Positions 15,097 to 24,212 of a stretch of 45,048 nucleotides of DNA are shown piece by piece. Position 1 is the stretch's first letter, and each line of letters opens with the position of its first letter. This stretch comes from Clostridiales bacterium (lineage in GTDB: Bacteria > Bacillota > Clostridia > Christensenellales > Pumilibacteraceae): assembly GCA_022508465.1 (NCBI GenBank), contig JAFLVB010000006.1, positions 1-45,048 of the forward strand, in the 5' to 3' direction. The notes beneath the pieces are model-generated. The model was given only the letters and a program-made list of their open reading frames with translations, did no database searches and was not told the origin of the DNA. Made by a program: the position numbers and the translations under genes.

Positions 15097-16518
15097 ATGA
15101 CATCGAGAGGCGAAGATTTGCAAAAATCCTTATTCCATGCCGTTCTTATGTTTATCGGCCTTAGTGTATGGATTATTGCTGTAACGCTTATTCGGTTTAT
15201 ATTTATTGACGGAATGAGTAGCATGCTGAATTTGCCGTTTTTTTCATATGTGGCAATCAGCATGGGTTTTGTGTTTCTTATAAACGGTTTGTTGCTTTAT
15301 ATGTATTCGGCACTCAAATTCTATAAGCGAAAGACTAAAGAGCAGCTATCAATAATTTGTATTATTGCACTTACTTATACATTATGCCTTTATAGCGCAC
15401 TTATAAGCATTTATATTATGCCGGTGTTTTTATGCGCTTTGATTACGGCACAGCTTGGACAAAAGTCTCAGGCGTTGTTTGCTAACTTTTTGACCATTAT
15501 ATTTATAACATACGCTCTTTTAATCGTAAGCCTTGTCACCGGCACGTCGTTATTGCCTGTACTTGTTATGATGGTAACGGGACTTGTTTGCGGCGGATTG
15601 GCGTCGCTGCTATTAAGTGGTGATGCTTCAAGACTTATGTTTATGATCAAAAGCTTTTTGATTTCACTTTTCGCGGTGGGCATAATGGCTGTACTATCGC
15701 GTATAGTTGCAAGCGGAAACTTGCTTGACGAGCTGTTGTATATGGGAATATCCGCTTTTGCGAACTTTGCCTTGGGACTTATTTTGTCGCCGATAATCGA
15801 GCGTATATTCAACCTTATAACCAACGTCAGATTGATGGAGCTTACCAATCATAATTCACCGCTTATCAGCAAGTTATTAAGAGAGGCGCCGGGAACATTT
15901 AACCATTCGTTGGCAGTTGCCTCATTTGCACAGATGTGTGCGACAAGTATAGGCGAAAATCCTTATCTTGCGCGTGCGTGTGCATATTACCATGACGTAG
16001 GTAAGCTTGCCAATCCATTATATTTTAAAGAAAATCAGGCGGACTACAACCCTCATGATGACACTTTGCCGGAAGTAAGTGCCGAAATCTTGCGCTCTCA
16101 TACGGTTGAGGGCTTAAAGCTATGTAAGCAATATCATATCCCGGAGGAAATCAGCCATGTTACAATTCAGCACCATGGCACAATGCTTATACCTGTCTTT
16201 TATTATAAGGCGCAAAAGCTTACGGACGGTTCGGTAGACCCCGATGCTTATTGCTACCACGGCGAAATTCCCACATCAAAACTTGCCGCTTTAGTAATGA
16301 TTTGCGACAGTAGTGAGGCGGCAATACGTGCAATGGATCAGCCCGACGGTGACAAAGTGGACAAGCTGCTCCGAAAGCTCATAAACGATCGTCTCGAACA
16401 TGGTCAGTTTGATAACTGCGAAATTACTATGCGCGAGCTTAATACAATACGCGAAACAATTATAAGCGCTTACGGCGGATTGTTCCATAAACGTTTAAAA
16501 TATCCGGAGGGTAAATGA
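15097..16518 (+). CDS. Short PgpH-like membrane HD-domain phosphodiesterase
   Basis: PgpH/YqfF proteins hydrolyse cyclic di-AMP. This protein has a multi-helix membrane part (about 12-240, roughly seven helices) and a C-terminal HD domain with FNHSLAVASFAQM, ACAYYHDVGKL and VTIQHHGT. It is about 474 residues, while typical PgpH proteins are near 700. The N-terminal extracytoplasmic 7TMR-HDED domain is missing and the protein begins almost directly with the membrane helices. I prefer the ATG at 15097 (GAGGAG ten bases upstream) to TTG 15091 (four bases). It lies between phoH and ybeY, the usual position. Confidence 0.87.
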   Translation: MTSRGEDLQKSLFHAVLMFIGLSVWIIAVTLIRFIFIDGMSSMLNLPFFSYVAISMGFVFLINGLLLYMYSALKFYKRKTKEQLSIICIIALTYTLCLYSALISIYIMPVFLCALITAQLGQKSQALFANFLTIIFITYALLIVSLVTGTSLLPVLVMMVTGLVCGGLASLLLSGDASRLMFMIKSFLISLFAVGIMAVLSRIVASGNLLDELLYMGISAFANFALGLILSPIIERIFNLITNVRLMELTNHNSPLISKLLREAPGTFNHSLAVASFAQMCATSIGENPYLARACAYYHDVGKLANPLYFKENQADYNPHDDTLPEVSAEILRSHTVEGLKLCKQYHIPEEISHVTIQHHGTMLIPVFYYKAQKLTDGSVDPDAYCYHGEIPTSKLAALVMICDSSEAAIRAMDQPDGDKVDKLLRKLINDRLEHGQFDNCEITMRELNTIRETIISAYGGLFHKRLKYPEGK

Positions 16519-16973
16519 TTAAAATTATCGGACAAAACGATGAGCTGTTTGAGCGTGTTGCGTTTTCCGCGTATTCTGTGCTTGAACTCAGCGGCGATGC
16601 GAGTGTAGAACTTATTTATTTAGACGAAGCAGAAATGCGTAAGCTCAACCTCACAACGCGTCAAATAGATAAGAGTACGGATGTACTAAGTTATCCAAAC
16701 CTTACGCGCATTATGCCTTTTACCGAGGAAAATTATCCTTTCGATTTTGATATTGAAAATAAAGACGTGTTTTTAGGTAGCATAGTTATTTGCGAAAGTA
16801 TAGCTAAGCAGCAGGCAGAAGAATTTGGTCATTCTGTTTTGAGAGAAAAGGCATATTTGTTTTTGCACGGACTTTTGCATTTGCTTGGCTATGACCACAT
16901 GGAAGAAGAGGACAAAAAAGTTATGCGAGAGCGTGAGGAAGAAATTTTATCGAAGGTAGGAGCTACGAGATGA
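16515..16973 (+). CDS. ybeY: Endoribonuclease YbeY (rRNA maturation factor)
   Basis: This 152-residue single-domain zinc protein acts in 16S rRNA maturation and ribosome quality control. The family motif HGLLHLLGYDH is complete, giving the three zinc-binding histidines. KSTDVLSYP and the FLGSIVICESIAKQQAEEFGHS block are also typical. It overlaps pgpH and era by 4 nt each (ATGA), so translation is coupled through the three genes. Length is normal. Confidence 0.96.
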   Translation: MIKIIGQNDELFERVAFSAYSVLELSGDASVELIYLDEAEMRKLNLTTRQIDKSTDVLSYPNLTRIMPFTEENYPFDFDIENKDVFLGSIVICESIAKQQAEEFGHSVLREKAYLFLHGLLHLLGYDHMEEEDKKVMREREEEILSKVGATR

Positions 16974-17857
16974 AGTCTGGATTTATTACGTTTGTTGGTA
17001 GACCTAATGTAGGCAAGAGCAGTTTGATAAACGCTTTGGTTGGCGAAAAGGTCAGCATCGTATCGCCAAAGCCGCAGACAACGCGTGACCGCATTATGGG
17101 TATTCTCAACGAGCCGAATTTGCAAATGATTTTCGTCGATACGCCGGGTATACATAAGCCGCGTACTAAGCTTGGCGAATATATGAATAATTGCGTAAAA
17201 AGCGCAACGACAGACGTAGACGTGCTCGTCGCAGTCTTTGATGCAAGCAGAGGAATATCCGAGGAAGAACTAAGTAGACTTTCGTCGTATCTTAAATTCG
17301 GTTGCCCTGTAATTGTAGTACTTAATAAGATAGACCTTGTTTCCCGTGAGCGAGTGCTTGAACTTTTGGGCAAATTCACTCCGTATATAGACGCAGGAGT
17401 AAAGGAAGTTATTCCTTGCTCGTGCCGAAAAAATCTCAACCTTGACGCTTTGAAAAAGTCGCTTACAAATTTGTTGCCCGAAGGCGAGGCATACTTTCTT
17501 GACGACGAAATTTCGGACAAGCCGATTAGCTATATGATTTGCGAAATTATACGCGAAAAGGCGCTTTTATTGTTGCAAGACGAGATTCCTCACGGACTTG
17601 GCGTAACTATGCAACTCTACGAAAAAAGTGATAAGGTCACTCAGATAGAGTGTGACATTATTTGCGAAAGGGACACGCACAAGCAGATTATCATAGGCGA
17701 TAACGGCAGTATGATTAAGCGAATAGGTCAATCTGCAAGGCGTGATATCGAAAAGCTTATTGACGATAAAGTGTACCTTAAGTTGTTTGTAAAGGTGCGA
17801 GATGATTGGCGCAATAACACAAATTTCATCAGAGATGTAGGTTATTCGGACAAATAA
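16970..17857 (+). CDS. era: GTPase Era
   Basis: This 295-residue ribosome-assembly GTPase binds the 3' end of 16S rRNA. The G motifs are G1 GRPNVGKSSLIN, G2 TTRDRI, G3 DTPGIH and G4 NKID. A C-terminal KH domain (about 205-290) contains the GxxG-like IIGDNGSMIKRIGQSAR. Length and order are standard. It is coupled to ybeY by a 4-nt overlap and is followed by the tiny yqzL gene and recO, as in Bacillus. Confidence 0.97.
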   Translation: MKSGFITFVGRPNVGKSSLINALVGEKVSIVSPKPQTTRDRIMGILNEPNLQMIFVDTPGIHKPRTKLGEYMNNCVKSATTDVDVLVAVFDASRGISEEELSRLSSYLKFGCPVIVVLNKIDLVSRERVLELLGKFTPYIDAGVKEVIPCSCRKNLNLDALKKSLTNLLPEGEAYFLDDEISDKPISYMICEIIREKALLLLQDEIPHGLGVTMQLYEKSDKVTQIECDIICERDTHKQIIIGDNGSMIKRIGQSARRDIEKLIDDKVYLKLFVKVRDDWRNNTNFIRDVGYSDK

Positions 17858-17874
17858 TTGCACACACTGTATAT

Positions 17875-17973
17875 GTGGAAAAAAAGTTAAAGGATATAGC
17901 TTGGGATTTGTTTGTGCAAACGGGCGAGACAGGCTACTATATGCTGTATAGCAAATTAAAAGAGGATGAATAA
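17875..17973 (+). CDS. yqzL: YqzL-like small protein
   Basis: This 32-codon ORF is too short for the ORF track. It starts at GTG 17875 and encodes a peptide with the pattern DIAWDLFVQTGETGYYMLYS. The W-x-x-F-x-x-TG-x-x-x-x-Y-x-L spacing is that of YqzL proteins, which sit between era and recO in many Firmicutes, exactly as here. It ends inside the recO start, an 8-nt overlap. No other in-frame start exists upstream, and the ribosome binding site is weak. Its function is not known. Confidence 0.72.
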   Translation: MEKKLKDIAWDLFVQTGETGYYMLYSKLKEDE

Positions 17974-18583
17974 AAGCGTTACCGCTATTGTATTAAGAAG
18001 CGAAGATTATCGTGATTATGACAAAATACTCAAGCTTTTTACGCAAGAAGGCCAAGTTATGCGTGTCATAATCAGGGGAGTAAAGAAGTCGGGAGCTAAA
18101 CTTAGGTTTGCTGCCCAACCTTTTGCTTTTTGTAATTATGAGCTTAGCGGACGTAATGAAGCGAATGTAATAACAGGTGCAATGGCGATAGAGGATCTAT
18201 TTAAGGTTAGCGACTATGATATATATTCGGCAGGCTGCATTATGCTTGAGGCTGCCGAAAAGGCATGTGAGGCGCAACCAAACCCCGAGCTATTTGTGCT
18301 TTTACTCAAAAGGTTAAAGGTGTTAATTTACGGCAATTTGCATCCAAAGCTGCCGGCAATATCGTATATCCAAAACGCAATACATAAAAGCGGCTATGCT
18401 TATACTTATGACAAACCAAAGTCCGATCCGACAACCGTAATGGAGCTGCTTGCTTGTACCGAAAATTTATCGACTGATTTTACTGCGAGCGAAGATCTTA
18501 TTTACCGCACATTTAATAAAATAGCCTCGAGATTCGAGGATAAATTTTCTTGTACGCTTGTAAGCAAATCTTTTATTCTGTAA
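17966..18583 (+). CDS. recO: DNA repair protein RecO
   Basis: RecO loads RecA with RecF/RecR and anneals SSB-coated DNA. The N-terminal OB fold is clear (AIVLRSEDYRDYDKILKLFT, GQVMRVIIRGVKKSGAKL, PFAFCNYELS). The helical C-terminal part contains LLKRLKVLIYG. At 205 residues it is shorter than usual (about 240-260), and the cysteine cluster seen in zinc-binding RecO proteins is absent. It is coupled to yqzL and followed by a terminator, so it probably ends the yqfC operon. Confidence 0.85.
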   Translation: MNKSVTAIVLRSEDYRDYDKILKLFTQEGQVMRVIIRGVKKSGAKLRFAAQPFAFCNYELSGRNEANVITGAMAIEDLFKVSDYDIYSAGCIMLEAAEKACEAQPNPELFVLLLKRLKVLIYGNLHPKLPAISYIQNAIHKSGYAYTYDKPKSDPTTVMELLACTENLSTDFTASEDLIYRTFNKIASRFEDKFSCTLVSKSFIL

Positions 18584-18621
18584 TTTTATTGCTTATTGTA
18601 TGCCGTTATGCAAAATTTAAT

Positions 18622-18642
18622 GACAAAAATATTTTGTCTTTT
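18622..18642 (+). terminator. AT-rich terminator after recO
   Basis: A 7-bp stem (GACAAAA / TTTTGTC) with a 3-nt loop is followed by four T. It is weak thermodynamically but well placed between recO and the ppdK promoter. Confidence 0.5.
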
Positions 18643-18686
18643 AATGTCGATTTAAACGATAAAATGCAATTAGGGCAACAATTTAC

Positions 18687-18715
18687 TTGCATTATAAATC
18701 GGAAAATGGTATAAT
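18687..18715 (+). promoter_or_regulatory. Promoter of ppdK
   Basis: TTGCAT (18687-18692), 17 bp and a perfect TATAAT (18710-18715) lie 33 bases before the ATG at 18749, which has an AAGGAG ribosome binding site. Confidence 0.65.
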
Positions 18716-18748
18716 AAACCGATTTAATATAAGAAGGAGTTTTTACAA

Positions 18749-21388
18749 ATGTCAAAAAAGTTTGTATATTTGTTTAGCGAGGGCAAAAGCTCGATGCGTG
18801 AGCTTCTTGGCGGCAAAGGCGCCAACCTTGCTGAAATGACCAACCTTGGTTTACCTGTTCCCCAAGGTTTTACAGTTTCCACAGAAGCCTGCACTCAGTA
18901 TTATGAAGATGGCAGAAAGATTAACGAAGAAATAGAAAAACAGATTTTTGAAGCGCTCGCTAAAATCGAAAAGATGTACGGTAAAAAGTTCGGTGATGAA
19001 AACGATCCGTTGCTTGTATCTGTACGTAGCGGTGCAAGAGCTTCCATGCCGGGTATGATGGACACCATTCTTAACCTTGGTTTAAATGATAAGGCAGTAG
19101 AAGGACTTGCTAAAAAGACGGGCAATCCGAGATTCGCATATGACTCGTACCGCAGATTTATCCAAATGTTCTCAGACGTAGTTATGGAGCAGTCCAAAAA
19201 AGTATACGAGGAAATCCTCGACGAAATAAAGAATTCAAAAGGTTACAAGTCGGATACCGAGCTTACAGCCGACGACCTTAAGGAAATAGTTTCGTTGTTT
19301 AAAGCTAACTATAAAAAGAATCAAGGCGTGGACTTCCCGCAAGATCCCCACACTCAACTTCTCGAGGCAACCAAAGCAGTATTCCGTTCGTGGGACAACC
19401 CCCGCGCAAACGTTTACCGCAGAATGCACGACATTCCGTACAGCTGGGGTACTGCCGTAAATATCCAAATCATGGTATTCGGTAACAAGGGCGAAACCTC
19501 GGGTACAGGCGTTGCGTTTACACGCAATCCGTCCACCGGTGAAAAGGGTCTCTTTGGTGAGTATCTTATGAACGCTCAAGGCGAGGACGTAGTTGCCGGT
19601 ATCAGAACTCCCAAGCCCATAAATGAACTCAAACAGCAAAACGAGGAATTATATAATCAGTTCCTTGAAATTACTCATAAACTCGAAGCACATTACCGCG
19701 ATATGCAGGATATGGAGTTTACCATCGAAGAAGGCAAACTTTACATGCTCCAAACTCGTAACGGTAAGCGTACTGCAAAGGCTGCTCTTAAAATCGCAGT
19801 TGACCTCGTTAATGAGGGCATGATTGACGAAAAGCAAGCGCTTTGTATGATCGATCCCAAGCAGCTTGATGCATTGCTTCATCCGCAGTTCGTTGCAGAA
19901 GCACTCAAAAAGGCTAAGCCTTTAAGCGCTGCTTTGCCGGCATCTCCCGGCGCAGCTTGCGGACAAATCGTATTTACCGCAGAGAGAGCTTGCGAACTTA
20001 AAGAGGCGGACAAGAATGCTAAGCTCATACTTGTAAGACTTGAGACAAGCCCCGAAGACATCGAGGGTATGAACGTTTGTCAAGGTATTTTGACAGCAAG
20101 AGGCGGTATGACTTCGCACGCTGCCGTTGTTGCTCGCGGTATGGGAACTTGTTGCGTATCCGGTTGCCAAGAGATATCCAAGATTGATGAGGACGAAAAA
20201 GTGCTTGTTATCAAAGGCAAGACTCTTAAGGAAGGCGATTGGATGAGCTTGGACGGAAGCACAGGTAATATCTATGATTGCAAGATCGATACAGAGCCTG
20301 CATCGCTTACAGGCGACTTCAAGACAATCATGGATTGGTCGGATAAGTATCGCGTGCTTAAGGTTCGCACAAACGCAGACACCCCCAAGGATGCGGCTCA
20401 AGCTGTGAAATTCGGCGCAGAAGGTATCGGTCTTACAAGAACAGAGCATATGTTCTTTGATTCCGACCGTATCATGGCAATGCGCGAAATGATAGTAAGT
20501 AAAAACGTTGACGAACGCAAAAAGGCACTTGCTAAGTTGCTCCCGATGCAGAAGCAAGACTTTAAGGGAATTTACGAAGCGCTCGAAGGCAGACCGGCTA
20601 CAATAAGATTCCTTGATCCGCCGCTCCACGAATTCGTTCCGCACAATGATGAAGACATCAAAACTCTTGCAAAGGAAATGGGACTTAAGTTCGATGAGCT
20701 TAAGAGTACAATCGTAGGCTTGCATGAGTTCAACCCGATGATGGGACACCGCGGATGCAGACTTAGCGTAACATATCCCGAAATTGCAGAAATGCAAACT
20801 ACCGCAGTTATCGAGGCCGCAATCGAAGTTAATCGTGAAAAGGGTTATAACATTGTTCCCGAAATCATGATTCCGCTTGTAGGCGACATAAAAGAGCTTA
20901 AGTATGTTAAGGAAATTATCGTTAAGACCGCCGACGCTATCATCGCAAAGGAAAAGGCAAATCTTACCTATATGGTAGGAACCATGATAGAGATTCCGCG
21001 TGCTGCTCTTACCGCAGATAAGATTGCGGAAGAAGCTCAATTCTTCTCGTTCGGTACAAATGACCTTACTCAAATGACATTCGGTTTCAGCCGTGACGAC
21101 GCAGGTAAGTTCCTCAGCGAATATTACGACAAAAAGATTTTCGAGTCCGATCCGTTTGCTAAGATCGACGAAAACGGCGTAGGTCAGCTTGTTGAAATCG
21201 CTTGCGAGAAAGGTAGAAAGGTAAGAAAGGATATCAAGCTTGGTATCTGCGGCGAACACGGTGGAGATCCTGCAACTATCGCATTCTGCCATAGAACAGG
21301 ACTTACGTATGTATCTTGCTCACCGTACCGTGTACCCATTGCAAGACTTGCAGCGGCACAGGCAGCAATCAATTTTCCTCGTAAATAA
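18749..21388 (+). CDS. ppdK: Pyruvate, phosphate dikinase
   Basis: This 879-residue enzyme interconverts pyruvate, ATP and phosphate with PEP, AMP and pyrophosphate, a central glycolytic and gluconeogenic step in many anaerobes. The ATP-grasp part (about 1-340) has GGKGANLAEMTNLGLPVPQGF and SVRSGARASMPGMMDTILNLG. The swivelling domain has the phospho-histidine in GGMTSHAAVVARG. The C-terminal PEP/pyruvate barrel has GTMIEIPRAAL, FSFGTNDLTQM and the catalytic cysteine in GICGEHGGDP. The length is typical (about 875-880). Codon use looks more biased than in its neighbours, as expected for a highly expressed gene. It has its own promoter. Confidence 0.98.
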   Translation: MSKKFVYLFSEGKSSMRELLGGKGANLAEMTNLGLPVPQGFTVSTEACTQYYEDGRKINEEIEKQIFEALAKIEKMYGKKFGDENDPLLVSVRSGARASMPGMMDTILNLGLNDKAVEGLAKKTGNPRFAYDSYRRFIQMFSDVVMEQSKKVYEEILDEIKNSKGYKSDTELTADDLKEIVSLFKANYKKNQGVDFPQDPHTQLLEATKAVFRSWDNPRANVYRRMHDIPYSWGTAVNIQIMVFGNKGETSGTGVAFTRNPSTGEKGLFGEYLMNAQGEDVVAGIRTPKPINELKQQNEELYNQFLEITHKLEAHYRDMQDMEFTIEEGKLYMLQTRNGKRTAKAALKIAVDLVNEGMIDEKQALCMIDPKQLDALLHPQFVAEALKKAKPLSAALPASPGAACGQIVFTAERACELKEADKNAKLILVRLETSPEDIEGMNVCQGILTARGGMTSHAAVVARGMGTCCVSGCQEISKIDEDEKVLVIKGKTLKEGDWMSLDGSTGNIYDCKIDTEPASLTGDFKTIMDWSDKYRVLKVRTNADTPKDAAQAVKFGAEGIGLTRTEHMFFDSDRIMAMREMIVSKNVDERKKALAKLLPMQKQDFKGIYEALEGRPATIRFLDPPLHEFVPHNDEDIKTLAKEMGLKFDELKSTIVGLHEFNPMMGHRGCRLSVTYPEIAEMQTTAVIEAAIEVNREKGYNIVPEIMIPLVGDIKELKYVKEIIVKTADAIIAKEKANLTYMVGTMIEIPRAALTADKIAEEAQFFSFGTNDLTQMTFGFSRDDAGKFLSEYYDKKIFESDPFAKIDENGVGQLVEIACEKGRKVRKDIKLGICGEHGGDPATIAFCHRTGLTYVSCSPYRVPIARLAAAQAAINFPRK

Positions 21389-21397
21389 GTAACCTAA

Positions 21398-21425
21398 CAA
21401 GGGCGGCGCTTAGGCGTCGTCCTTG
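21398..21425 (+). other. Hairpin between ppdK and dgt
   Basis: CAAGGGCGGCG and CGTCGTCCTTG form an 11-bp stem with two G-U pairs and a 6-nt loop. An outer CCTAAC / GTTAGG pair (near 21393 and 21434) could extend the structure. There is no T-run, so it may be an mRNA processing or 3'-end stabiliser rather than a terminator. Confidence 0.4.
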
Positions 21426-21461
21426 CGATGGTATTGAGGTTAGGGCGTATAGGACAAATTT

Positions 21462-22451
21462 ATGGATTTTGAATTGATTACATATAAATTTGAGGATGAA
21501 TTTCTTTCGCCATATGCGACAAAGGCGCGTGATACAAAAGGAAGGCTTGCGCCTTTATCGCCTTGCCCTATACGAACTGACTTTCAACGAGACCGCGATC
21601 GTATCTTGCATTGCAAGGCGTTCAGACGGTTAAAACATAAAACTCAGGTCTTTTTGTCACCGGAGGGAGATCATTACAGGACAAGACTTACCCATACTTT
21701 AGAGGTAAGCCAAATTGCAAGGACGATTGCTCGCGCACTCAGAATGAATGAGGATCTTACAGAAGCTATTGCGCTCGGACACGATCTCGGGCATACTCCG
21801 TATGGACATGCCGGCGAGAGGGCGCTAAACAGCTTTACTCACTTTAAGCACAACGAACAGTCGCTTAGGATAGTAGACAAGCTCGAATATGACGGCAAGG
21901 GTATGAATCTCTGCTACGAAGTCAGGGATGGCATACTCAATCATCCGTCAAAATGTACGCCGAGCACAAACGAAGGGAAAATTGTCTCTTGGAGCGATCG
22001 TATTGCATATATAAATCACGATATCGATGATGCCGTTCACGGCGAAATAATCAGCGAGTCGGATATTCCCGAAGTTTATCGCAAAAATGTCGGAGCAAAT
22101 CACGGCAAACGTATCAACAATATGATTTTGGACATAATAAATCATAGCTTTGGCAAAAAAGACGTTTCTCCGAGCAAGGAATTTGTAGAGTATATTGGTG
22201 GACTTAGAGAGTTTCTTTTCGACAAAGTGTACTACAAAAGCCTTGCAAAAGCAGAGGAAAGCAAAGCAGTCGATATGATCAAATACCTATATGAGTATTA
22301 TTTCAACAATATCGACTTACTGCCCAAAAGATTGCTCGATATGGACAGCACCAAAGAACAAAAAGTATGCGATCATATTGCGGGTATGAGCGACAGATAC
22401 GCCGTAATGGTCTATCAAAATATTACGATACCTAAAAACTGGGGGTTATAA
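21462..22451 (+). CDS. dgt: dGTP triphosphohydrolase-like HD protein
   Basis: This 329-residue HD-domain protein belongs to the Dgt/SAMHD1-type dNTPase group, which removes triphosphate from deoxynucleotides. Conserved blocks are RTDFQRDRDRILHCKAFRRLKHKTQVF, RTRLTHTLEVSQIARTIAR and the HD motif IALGHDLGHTPYGHAGERAL, then IVSWSDRIAYINHDIDDAV. The length fits the short Firmicutes form. It lies directly before dnaG, a frequent clostridial arrangement that links nucleotide pools with replication. The ribosome binding site is weak. Confidence 0.92.
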   Translation: MDFELITYKFEDEFLSPYATKARDTKGRLAPLSPCPIRTDFQRDRDRILHCKAFRRLKHKTQVFLSPEGDHYRTRLTHTLEVSQIARTIARALRMNEDLTEAIALGHDLGHTPYGHAGERALNSFTHFKHNEQSLRIVDKLEYDGKGMNLCYEVRDGILNHPSKCTPSTNEGKIVSWSDRIAYINHDIDDAVHGEIISESDIPEVYRKNVGANHGKRINNMILDIINHSFGKKDVSPSKEFVEYIGGLREFLFDKVYYKSLAKAEESKAVDMIKYLYEYYFNNIDLLPKRLLDMDSTKEQKVCDHIAGMSDRYAVMVYQNITIPKNWGL

Positions 22452-22460
22452 GCGCAGCAA

Positions 22461-24212
22461 TTGGAGAGAGACTGGCTGGAAGAACTATTATCAAAGACGG
22501 ATTTGGTGCAACTTGTGTCAAAATACGTGTCACTAACCAAAAAGGGCAACAACTATTGGGCTTGCTGTCCCTTCCACCACGAAAAAACACCGTCTTTTAT
22601 GATATCTGCCGACAAGCAGCTCTATTATTGCCATGGCTGTCACGAGGGCGGAAACGCAATCACGTTTGTAAAAAAGATCGAAAGCGTGGAAAGCGGTGAC
22701 GCAATCAAAATTTTGGCAGAAGCCGCGCATATGCCAATCCCGGAATATAAAGGCAACGGCGACAAAAAGTTCGTCGATATCAAAAAAAAGAAAGAACGTT
22801 TGTCTAATTTAATGCGCGACGCCGCAATGCATTACCATGAGAATTTGTCTAAGCCTGCCGCTAAGAAGGCGCAAGACTATATAAAGGAAAGACAAATTGT
22901 TTCTATGGTGAAAAAGTTTGGCATAGGCTATTCGCTTGGGCGGACGGAAATGCTTGACTATCTCAAATCCAAAGGTTATACCTATGCCGAAATGAAGGAG
23001 GCAGGTTTAGCTCAACAAAGTGGCGACAGTTATTATGACGTTTTTATGAACAGATTAATAATTCCAATCATAAATCCATACGGTAGCGTTATTGCTTTCG
23101 GAGGGAGAATACTTGAAAGAGATACTGATTTCGCCAAATATCGCAACACCTGCCAAACTGTTCTGTTTGATAAGTCCAAAGTTTTGTTTGCACTCAATCT
23201 TGTCAAAAAGAAGAAACAGCGAGAAGGCTTGGATTCCATAATAGTCACCGAAGGTTATATGGATACGATTTCGTTGTTTAAGGTCGGGTTTGAAAATGTT
23301 GTTGCAAGTATGGGCACTTCACTAACATTGGACCAAGCCAAGCAGCTCAAAAATTACTGCAACAAAATATACATAAGTTACGACGGTGACGGCGCAGGTC
23401 AAAAGGCAACATTAAGAGGCTTGGATATACTCGAATCCGTCGGGCTTAATGTAAGGGTTGTGCCGCTCGGCGGTGGAATGGACCCCGATGACATCATCAA
23501 AAAGCATGGTGCGGAGGGATATCAAAAGCTACTTGATAGCGCTGTAACGCTTACGACTTTTAAAATTAAAAACCTTGCCGCGGCCTATGATCTAAATGAG
23601 CCGGACGGCAAAAGCAAGTTTGCGGTCGAAGCGATAAAGGTTATCAAAAAACTTGACAATCCTGTCGAGCAGGAGGAATATATCGGACAAATTCATAGGC
23701 TTACCGGCTATTCTATGGCAGTACTTATGAAGCAGGCCGAAATGAATTATGAGCCGCCGCAAACGGATCAACCAAAAGAAGAAGTAAAAAAGCCTGATTC
23801 GTTGGTTTTTGCCGAAGTGTTTGTGCTTGCCTCGCTCATAAACGAAATGCCTTATGCCGATTTTGCAGCAGACTTGTTTCCTTATCTAAATAGCGAACAG
23901 GCAAGGGCGGCATATAGTCTTGCTCTTGAAAAGTACAAGGAAGGTTATACCTTACAATCGCTTTTCAATCGAGTAGATGAAGCAAATGAAGAATATATAA
24001 ACAAACTTATAAATTATAAATTTGTTTTAAGTGACGATAAAAAGAAGTTTGACGAGTGCGTTTATCTTATTAAACGACGTGGGCTTGAGGCTCAAAAAGA
24101 AAAACTTGCAGTTGAATATCAAACAACAAAGGATTACCAAATTTTAGTAGAGCTAAATGCGGTGGAAAAGCAGCTAAAGCAAATGAAAAAAAGTGGAGGG
24201 TATAATGGCTGA
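22461..24212 (+). CDS. dnaG: DNA primase DnaG
   Basis: This 583-residue replicative primase begins with a CHC2 zinc domain, with ligands C36, H39, C57 and C60 in [12 protein letters not shown] and [10 protein letters not shown]. The RNA polymerase/TOPRIM core has [32 protein letters not shown] and [15 protein letters not shown]-terminal helicase-interaction region follows. TTG 22461 is the first usable start after the dgt stop, in the same frame, and gives the expected N-terminus ([20 protein letters not shown]). It overlaps the rpoD start by a few bases. Confidence 0.96.
   Translation: MERDWLEELLSKTDLVQLVSKYVSLTKKGNNYWACCPFHHEKTPSFMISADKQLYYCHGCHEGGNAITFVKKIESVESGDAIKILAEAAHMPIPEYKGNGDKKFVDIKKKKERLSNLMRDAAMHYHENLSKPAAKKAQDYIKERQIVSMVKKFGIGYSLGRTEMLDYLKSKGYTYAEMKEAGLAQQSGDSYYDVFMNRLIIPIINPYGSVIAFGGRILERDTDFAKYRNTCQTVLFDKSKVLFALNLVKKKKQREGLDSIIVTEGYMDTISLFKVGFENVVASMGTSLTLDQAKQLKNYCNKIYISYDGDGAGQKATLRGLDILESVGLNVRVVPLGGGMDPDDIIKKHGAEGYQKLLDSAVTLTTFKIKNLAAAYDLNEPDGKSKFAVEAIKVIKKLDNPVEQEEYIGQIHRLTGYSMAVLMKQAEMNYEPPQTDQPKEEVKKPDSLVFAEVFVLASLINEMPYADFAADLFPYLNSEQARAAYSLALEKYKEGYTLQSLFNRVDEANEEYINKLINYKFVLSDDKKKFDECVYLIKRRGLEAQKEKLAVEYQTTKDYQILVELNAVEKQLKQMKKSGGYNG

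Noticed and set aside
19922-21292. 456-residue minus-strand ORF opposite ppdK
   Set aside because: ppdK is unmistakable on the plus strand. The minus ORF is cysteine- and histidine-rich with no domain and has no upstream signals; it is a codon-usage shadow.
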